Source of the DNA: Bradyrhizobium erythrophlei
GTDB lineage: Bacteria; Pseudomonadota; Alphaproteobacteria; Rhizobiales; Xanthobacteraceae
Direction of reading: 5' to 3'
NCBI RefSeq assembly: GCF_900142985.1
Contig: NZ_LT670849.1
Span: 1,302,001-1,366,000, forward strand
DNA: 64,000 nucleotides
This document shows positions 59,417 to 64,000 of this stretch, in pieces (the stretch's first letter is position 1; every line of letters begins with the position of its first letter). The notes beneath the pieces are model-generated. The model was not told the origin of the DNA. It worked only from the letters and a program-made list of their open reading frames with translations, and did no database searches. The translations under genes were made by a program, and so were the position numbers.

Positions 59417-59664
59417 AGCTGAAATATTTTGCCTGGGTGCGCGAACGGATCGGCAAGCCCGAAGAGACGATCGAACCGCCCCCAAGCGTCAAGACTGTCG
59501 AAGAGCTGATCGCCTGGCTTGCGGCACGCGGCGAGACCTATGCCCACGCCTTCGAGACGCCGCGCGTGATTCGCGCCGCCATCGACCACGCCCACGTCAA
59601 ACAGGATGCGGCGATTGCCGGCGCCCGCGAGATCGCCTTCTTTCCGCCGATGACCGGCGGCTAA
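59413..59664 (+). CDS. moaD: Molybdopterin synthase sulfur carrier subunit MoaD
   Basis: 83 residues, beta-grasp (ubiquitin-like): MKLKYFAWVRERIGKPEETIEPP, then TVEELIAWLAARGETYAHAFE. It ends in the C-terminal Gly-Gly (FFPPMTGG) that becomes a thiocarboxylate. Overlaps pgsA by four bases and precedes moaE by four bases, so translation is coupled. Works with MoaE to convert precursor Z to molybdopterin. Confidence 0.96.
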   Translation: MKLKYFAWVRERIGKPEETIEPPPSVKTVEELIAWLAARGETYAHAFETPRVIRAAIDHAHVKQDAAIAGAREIAFFPPMTGG

Positions 59665-59668
59665 TATC

Positions 59669-60136
59669 ATGACCGCCAACGTGACCATCCGCATCCAGGA
59701 ATCCGATTTCGACGTTGCGCGCGAGATCGCTTCGCTTTCGGCCGGGCGCAACGATATTGGCGCCGTGGTCTCGTTTACCGGCATTTGCCGCGGCAGCGAG
59801 GGCGGCGCTGATATCGCGGCGCTGACGCTCGAGCACTATCCCGGCATGGCGGAGGCCGAGATCGCGCGACACGCCGAGACCGCGATGGCGCGCTGGCCGG
59901 TGACCGGAATCCGGGTCGTGCATCGTGTCGGCCGCATTACGCCGGGCGAAAACATCGTGCTGGTCGTCACCGCCTCGAAACATCGCCAGGCCGCGTTCGA
60001 AGCCGCCGAGTTCCTGATGGACTATCTGAAAGCCAACGCGCCGTTCTGGAAACGCGTCGACCGTCCCGATGGCACGAGCTGGGTCGAGGCGCGTGACCAC
60101 GACGACGCGGCCGCGGCGCGCTGGACCAAGTCCTGA
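59669..60136 (+). CDS. moaE: Molybdopterin synthase catalytic subunit MoaE
   Basis: 155 residues. VTIRIQESDFDVAREIASLSAG, VSFTGICRGSEGGADI, LTLEHYPGMAEAEI, TGIRVVHRVGRITPGENIV and ANAPFWKRVDRPDGTSWVEA, all MoaE family blocks, with Lys and Arg for the active site. Downstream partner of moaD. Its stop TGA shares its last base with the prmB start (A of ATG at 60136). Confidence 0.95.
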   Translation: MTANVTIRIQESDFDVAREIASLSAGRNDIGAVVSFTGICRGSEGGADIAALTLEHYPGMAEAEIARHAETAMARWPVTGIRVVHRVGRITPGENIVLVVTASKHRQAAFEAAEFLMDYLKANAPFWKRVDRPDGTSWVEARDHDDAAAARWTKS

Positions 60137-61122
60137 TGGCCAAACGCGCCAAAACCTCACGCACGCGCTCCCGCACCTCGCCGAAACTTCCAAAGGTCTC
60201 AGTCGGCGAACTTGTGACGCTGCTCGATTTTGTCCGGTACGCGGTCAGCCGCTTCAACGAGGCGAAGCTGACGTTTGCGCACGGCACCACCGATCCGGTG
60301 GCGGAGGCCGCATTCCTGATTTGCGAGACGCTGCACCTTCATCCCGATCAATTCGAGAATTTTGCGACCGCGCGCGTAACCGCAGGCGAGGCGCGCGCAA
60401 TCCTCGACGTGATTTCCCGCCGCGTCACCTCGCGCAAACCGGCCGCCTATCTCGTCAACAAAGTCTACATGCGCGGCCTGCCGTTCTATGTCGACGAGCG
60501 CGTGATAGTGCCGCGCTCGTTCATCGGCGAACTGCTCGATACGCATTTCAGCGGGCAGGATGGCGAAGGCCCCTCGCTGATCGAAGACGCAAGCGCACTG
60601 GAAAGCGTACTTGAGCTTTGCACCGGCTCCGGATGCCTTTCCATTCTGGCTGCCCGCGCCTTTCCGCACGCCGAGATCGATGCGGTCGACATCTCCAAAG
60701 GTGCGCTCGACGTTGCCGCGCACAATGTCGGAGACTTCGGTCTGGACGACCGGATCATGCTGCATCGCGGCGACCTCTACGCACCGGTTGCCGGCAAGCG
60801 ATATGACCTCATCATCGCCAATCCGCCCTATGTCGATGCGGAAGGCATGGCCGGCCTTCCGCCGGAATGCCGCGCCGAGCCGAAAATTGCCTTCGATGGC
60901 GGTGCCGACGGAATTGATGTCGTCAGGCGCATCCTGGATGAGGCCCCAAAGCACCTGACTGCCGGCGGAGGGCTGCTATGCGAGATCGGCCGCTGCCGCG
61001 AAACGCTGGAGATGGCCTATCCGCGCGCCGAATTTCTCTGGCTCGACACCGAAGATTCGACAGGCGAGGTGTTCTGGATCGCCGCTTCCGACCTTGCAAA
61101 TCTGCATAAGCGCGGCGATTGA
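60136..61122 (+). CDS. prmB: Ribosomal protein L3 N5-glutamine methyltransferase (PrmB family)
   Basis: 328 residues. N-terminal helical substrate domain (VGELVTLLDFVRYAVSRFNE), then the SAM site VLELCTGSGCLSILAARAFP and the catalytic IIANPPYVDAEGMAGLPPEC with NPPY for amide methylation. LLCEIGRCRETLEMAYP closes the fold. PrmB methylates Gln150 of L3 in E. coli; length and NPPY context favour PrmB over PrmC. A basic N-terminus (MAKRAKTSRTRSRTSPK) precedes. Last gene of the pgsA-moaD-moaE-prmB run. Confidence 0.92.
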   Translation: MAKRAKTSRTRSRTSPKLPKVSVGELVTLLDFVRYAVSRFNEAKLTFAHGTTDPVAEAAFLICETLHLHPDQFENFATARVTAGEARAILDVISRRVTSRKPAAYLVNKVYMRGLPFYVDERVIVPRSFIGELLDTHFSGQDGEGPSLIEDASALESVLELCTGSGCLSILAARAFPHAEIDAVDISKGALDVAAHNVGDFGLDDRIMLHRGDLYAPVAGKRYDLIIANPPYVDAEGMAGLPPECRAEPKIAFDGGADGIDVVRRILDEAPKHLTAGGGLLCEIGRCRETLEMAYPRAEFLWLDTEDSTGEVFWIAASDLANLHKRGD

Positions 61123-61217
61123 CCGCTCGGAAAAAGTCGGCCTCTGGCATTCCAGTACCTAGGCGAAACTGCTAACGTATTGGGCAACGATCCACCGAAA
61201 ACTCGAAGAGGCCCGCC

Positions 61218-62564
61218 ATGCTGGACAAGAGCCCGCACTCCGCCGCCGTCAACGTTCCCAACGACCTTGCGGCGCACTGGATGCCGTTTACCGCCAACCG
61301 CGCCTTCAAGAAGGCGCCGCGGCTGCTCGCCGGCGCCAAAGACATGCATTACTTCACCGTCGATGGCCGCAAGATCCTCGACGGCGCCGCCGGCATGTGG
61401 TGCAGCAACGCCGGCCACGGCCGCACGCAGATTGCGGAAGCGATCGGCAAGCAGGCCGCGACGCTGGACTACTCGCCGCCGTTCCAGTTCGGCATTCCGC
61501 AGGCGTTCGAACTCGCGAGCCGTATCGCCGATCTTGCGCCGAAAGGCCTCGACCACGTCTTCTTCTGCAACTCCGGATCGGAAGCCGCCGATACCGCGCT
61601 GAAGATCGCGCTTGCCTATCACCAGATTTCCGGCCAGGGCGGCCGTATCAGGCTGATCGGCCGCGAACGCGGCTATCACGGCGTCGGCTTTGGCGGCACG
61701 TCCGTCGGCGGCATGGTCAACAACCGCAAGATGTTCGGCTCGCTGCTGACCGGCGTCGACCATCTGCCGACGACCTATGACCGCGAGAAGCAGGCGTTCT
61801 CGCGCGGCGAGCCGGAATACGGCGCCCATTTTGCCGACGCGCTGGAAAACCTCGTCAACCTGCACGGCGCCAACACCATTGCCGCCGTCATCGTCGAGCC
61901 GATGGCGGGATCGACCGGCGTGCTGCCGGCACCGAAGGGCTATCTCAAGCGGCTGCGCGAGATCACCCAGAAGCACGGCATCCTCTTGATCTTCGACGAA
62001 GTCATCACCGGCTTCGGCCGCCTCGGCTACGCTTTTGCGGCGGAGCGTTACGGCGTGCTGCCGGACATGATTACCTTTGCCAAGGGCGTCACCAACGGCG
62101 CCGCCCCGATGGGCGGCGTGATCGTGCGCGACACCATCCACGACGCCTTCATGAGCGGTCCCGAGCACGTCATCGAACTGGCCCACGGCTACACCTATTC
62201 GGCGCATCCGCTGGCCTGCGCGGCTGGCCTTGCCACGCTCGACATCTACCGCGACGAGAAGCTGTTCGAGCATGCCCGCGCGCTGGAGCCGAAGTGGAAC
62301 GATGCCATCTTCTCGCTGAAGAACGAGCCGAACGTCGTGGACATCCGCACCGTCGGCCTGACGGCGGGCATCGACCTCGCCTCGCGTCCGGATCAGCCGG
62401 GCAAGCGGGGCTTCGACGCCCTCAACAGCGCCTTCTTCGACAACGACCTGATGATGCGCATCGCGGGCGACACCCTGGCTTTGACCCCGCCTCTGATCGT
62501 CAGCGAAGAACAGGTTGGCGAGATCGTCGACAAGGTCGCCAAGGTCATCCGCGCGGTCGCCTGA
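61218..62564 (+). CDS. Aspartate aminotransferase family protein, probable omega-amino acid:pyruvate transaminase
   Basis: 448 residues, PLP fold type I class III. LAAHWMPFTANRAFKKAPRL is characteristic of beta-alanine/omega-amino acid:pyruvate transaminases. CNSGSEAADTALKIALAYHQ, FDEVITGFGRLG (PLP Asp) and Schiff-base Lys in FAKGVTNGAAPMGG (near 289) follow. C-terminal LALTPPLIVSEEQVGEIVDK. Amino donor may be beta-alanine or a polyamine product; substrate is inferred from family only. Followed by a hairpin at 62590-62616. Confidence 0.93.
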   Translation: MLDKSPHSAAVNVPNDLAAHWMPFTANRAFKKAPRLLAGAKDMHYFTVDGRKILDGAAGMWCSNAGHGRTQIAEAIGKQAATLDYSPPFQFGIPQAFELASRIADLAPKGLDHVFFCNSGSEAADTALKIALAYHQISGQGGRIRLIGRERGYHGVGFGGTSVGGMVNNRKMFGSLLTGVDHLPTTYDREKQAFSRGEPEYGAHFADALENLVNLHGANTIAAVIVEPMAGSTGVLPAPKGYLKRLREITQKHGILLIFDEVITGFGRLGYAFAAERYGVLPDMITFAKGVTNGAAPMGGVIVRDTIHDAFMSGPEHVIELAHGYTYSAHPLACAAGLATLDIYRDEKLFEHARALEPKWNDAIFSLKNEPNVVDIRTVGLTAGIDLASRPDQPGKRGFDALNSAFFDNDLMMRIAGDTLALTPPLIVSEEQVGEIVDKVAKVIRAVA

Positions 62565-62589
62565 CGGCGCCTCCCCGTACAACCACGGG

Positions 62590-62616
62590 CTGCGGCTTCT
62601 TCACGAGAAGCCGCAG
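62590..62616 (+). terminator. Hairpin downstream of the aminotransferase gene
   Basis: CTGCGGCTTCT (62590-62600), loop TCACG, AGAAGCCGCAG (62606-62616). 11-bp perfect stem 26 bases after the stop, T-poor tail (TTCC). Confidence 0.6.
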
Positions 62617-62670
62617 TTCCAGCCGCTGATCTCAGTTCCGCGCCCGAATAAATATCCCTACCCTGTCGAA

Positions 62671-62692
62671 TCAACATTAGTGGTAATGTTGA
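62671..62692. promoter_or_regulatory. AT-rich inverted repeat upstream of the EAL gene
   Basis: TCAACATTA (62671-62679), GTGG, TAATGTTGA (62684-62692). Perfect 9-bp arms, 82 bases before the start codon. Could be an operator; no regulator indicated. Confidence 0.35.
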
Positions 62693-62774
62693 GTGGCTTG
62701 GGGCCAGAACCGGACGGCGCGAACCGTCTCCCCCGGGTGAGAAATGCACGGGGGCTGAGGGGCTTTAGGCGCAC

Positions 62775-64000
62775 ATGATCCGCATTTCCACGATCTTCAT
62801 TGCCATCTGCATGGTGCTGGTCGCCGCTTCCCTTGGCCTCGTCCTGTATTCGGTGGCCGGATTAAGCGGCCTGGAATCGGCCATCGTCGCCCTCACCGCC
62901 CTGACGTTCCTGATCCTCTACAACGCCGTCTCGATGCGGTTGCGCGACCGCACCGACGTGGGTGGCCAGATCGCCGATCTGTCGCGCGGCACCGCCGACC
63001 TCGCCCGTCAGGTCGCCGAATTCGGCCGCAGGCTGACCGCAGTCGAGGGCAAGCTCAATTCACTCAATCATGCCGGCGCCGATCGCATTCAGGCGGTGGT
63101 CGGCGAGATCAACGAACTCGGCGGATTGGTGAAACAACTCGCGGTATCAGTGGCAAGCCACGACGACATGCTCGCTGCCAACGCGGCGGCCGCAGCAGCA
63201 GCGCCAACGCCGCCCCCGTCCGAGCCCGAGCCGCCGGCCCGCCACGAACCGTCCTTTGCGCCCGCGGCTCCGAAACTGGTCGCCGCCGCGCCACCGATCG
63301 TCGTCAGCGGTCCCGAACCCCCCGCCGCCCGCCGCGGCGAAATGCAGACGTTTGCGGCCGTAAAGACCGCTATCGAGGAAAACCGCCTCGACATCTACTT
63401 GCAGCCGATGGTGACCCTGCCTCAGCGCAAGGTTCGTTTCTACGAAGCCGTGACGCGGATCCGCGACGAGCACGATCGCGTGCTCGCAGCCGACGATTTC
63501 CTGCCTTTCGTGGAAGCGACCGGACTGATCGGACGCGTCGATCACGCCGTGTTGCTGCGCTGTGTGCAGGTGTTGCGCCGCCTGATGGTCCGCAACAAGG
63601 ACGTCGGCGTGTTCTGCAACATGGCCGCAGCGACGCTACGCGATCCAGCGACCTTCGCGCCGTGCCTTGATTTCCTGGAAGCCAACCGTGCGCTGGCCCC
63701 CTCATTCGTCATCGAGTTCAAGCAGGCGATGTTCCGCCATCTCGGCAGTGCCGAGAGCGAGCATCTCGCGGCACTCGCGCAGCGCGGCTACCGTTTCTCG
63801 ATCGACAACGTCACCGACCTGCGGATCGAGCCGCGCGAACTTGCCGACCGCGGTGTCCGCTTCATCAAGGTGCCGGCCGCCTTGCTGCTCGATCCCAAGG
63901 TGTCGTCGACGTCGGACATTCACCCATCCGACCTCTCCGACCTGCTCGGCCGTTTCGGCATCGACCTGATCGCCGAGCGGATCGAAGGTGAGCGCGCGGT
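62775..64000 (+). CDS. TipF-like membrane protein with degenerate EAL domain (cut by window end)
   Basis: At least 408 residues. Two membrane helices at the N-terminus (MIRISTIFIAICMVLVAASL and ESAIVALTALTFLILYNAV), a coiled coil (RQVAEFGRRLTAVEGKLNSL), a Pro/Ala-rich linker and then an EAL domain from DIYLQPMVTL. The signature is EAVTRIR instead of EALLR, Asn in FCNMA and Glu in VIEFKQA are kept, and the DDxxxG metal motif reads IDNVTD. This architecture is that of the flagellar regulator TipF, which binds rather than cleaves c-di-GMP. TipF identity is inference; no GGDEF is visible. Confidence 0.85.
   Translation, partial: MIRISTIFIAICMVLVAASLGLVLYSVAGLSGLESAIVALTALTFLILYNAVSMRLRDRTDVGGQIADLSRGTADLARQVAEFGRRLTAVEGKLNSLNHAGADRIQAVVGEINELGGLVKQLAVSVASHDDMLAANAAAAAAAPTPPPSEPEPPARHEPSFAPAAPKLVAAAPPIVVSGPEPPAARRGEMQTFAAVKTAIEENRLDIYLQPMVTLPQRKVRFYEAVTRIRDEHDRVLAADDFLPFVEATGLIGRVDHAVLLRCVQVLRRLMVRNKDVGVFCNMAAATLRDPATFAPCLDFLEANRALAPSFVIEFKQAMFRHLGSAESEHLAALAQRGYRFSIDNVTDLRIEPRELADRGVRFIKVPAALLLDPKVSSTSDIHPSDLSDLLGRFGIDLIAERIEGERA

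Noticed and set aside
1..64000. tRNA or rRNA genes and CRISPR arrays
   Set aside because: No cloverleaf T-loop/anticodon patterns, rRNA segments or regularly spaced short direct repeats were recognised by eye.

Overview
The window looks like a chromosomal segment of an alphaproteobacterium of the order Hyphomicrobiales, most likely Bradyrhizobium or a close relative (Nitrobacteraceae). The grounds are high GC with strong GC3 bias, UvrB and UvrC with long N-terminal extensions, a type II lumazine synthase, DUF4282 and UbiK-type small proteins, CtrA-like TTAA-N7-TTAA motifs, and many dispersed palindromic repeats of the kind that fill intergenic space in these genomes. The genus is an inference from protein style, not from a database search. 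I saw no rRNA, tRNA or CRISPR array.

Layout. 1-6.2 kb: an RND efflux permease (cut by the window edge) divergent from a LysR regulator, an EF-hand protein, several small proteins and phosphoglucomutase. 6.4-13.7 kb: uvrB, an NmrA-like oxidoreductase, a broken SEC-C gene, a WG-repeat secreted protein, and a DyP peroxidase with an NTF2-fold partner. 13.9-24 kb: a secreted caspase-fold protein that has lost both catalytic residues, a secreted MetX-like hydrolase, many small secreted or membrane proteins, and a MaoC pair. 24.1-26.7 kb: the rplY-pth-ychF operon. 26.9-30.3 kb: an accessory islet with a structured 340-bp repeat, an IS110 element and two tandem DUF4238 genes, the second clipped by the IS. 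30.3-35.6 kb: a three-gene signalling operon (five-GAF histidine kinase, lone receiver, receiver-adenylate cyclase). 35.9-45.7 kb: housekeeping genes (ubiK, lgt, a MidA/NDUFAF7 methyltransferase, pgeF, prs, a type II ribH, proC) and a thioesterase-tautomerase pair flanked by direct repeats. 45.8-51.8 kb: hisS, ilvE and a MarR/OmpR/sensor-kinase operon. 51.9-64 kb: small secreted proteins, RNase T2, rlmJ, a cold-shock protein, an outer-membrane barrel, the uvrC-pgsA-moaD-moaE-prmB run, an omega-aminotransferase and a TipF-like degenerate EAL protein cut by the window end.

Working together: UvrB and UvrC are two parts of one excision-repair machine. PgsA is followed within a few bases by MoaD and MoaE (molybdopterin synthase) and PrmB, which suggests one transcript. 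RplY, Pth and YchF are a translation module. The two-component genes are tightly coupled by ATGA overlaps.

The most unusual non-coding content is a family of about 168-bp double-hairpin elements: three full copies and one collapsed copy. Their stem sequences differ, but their CTAG tips and the linker between hairpins are conserved. One copy supplies the 5' end of the pgeF reading frame. Other noteworthy items are the pseudo-caspase, the tandem DUF4238 islet, a candidate bridge-RNA region in the IS110 left end, a palindromic operator across the marR start codon, and CtrA-like sites in front of two envelope-protein genes.
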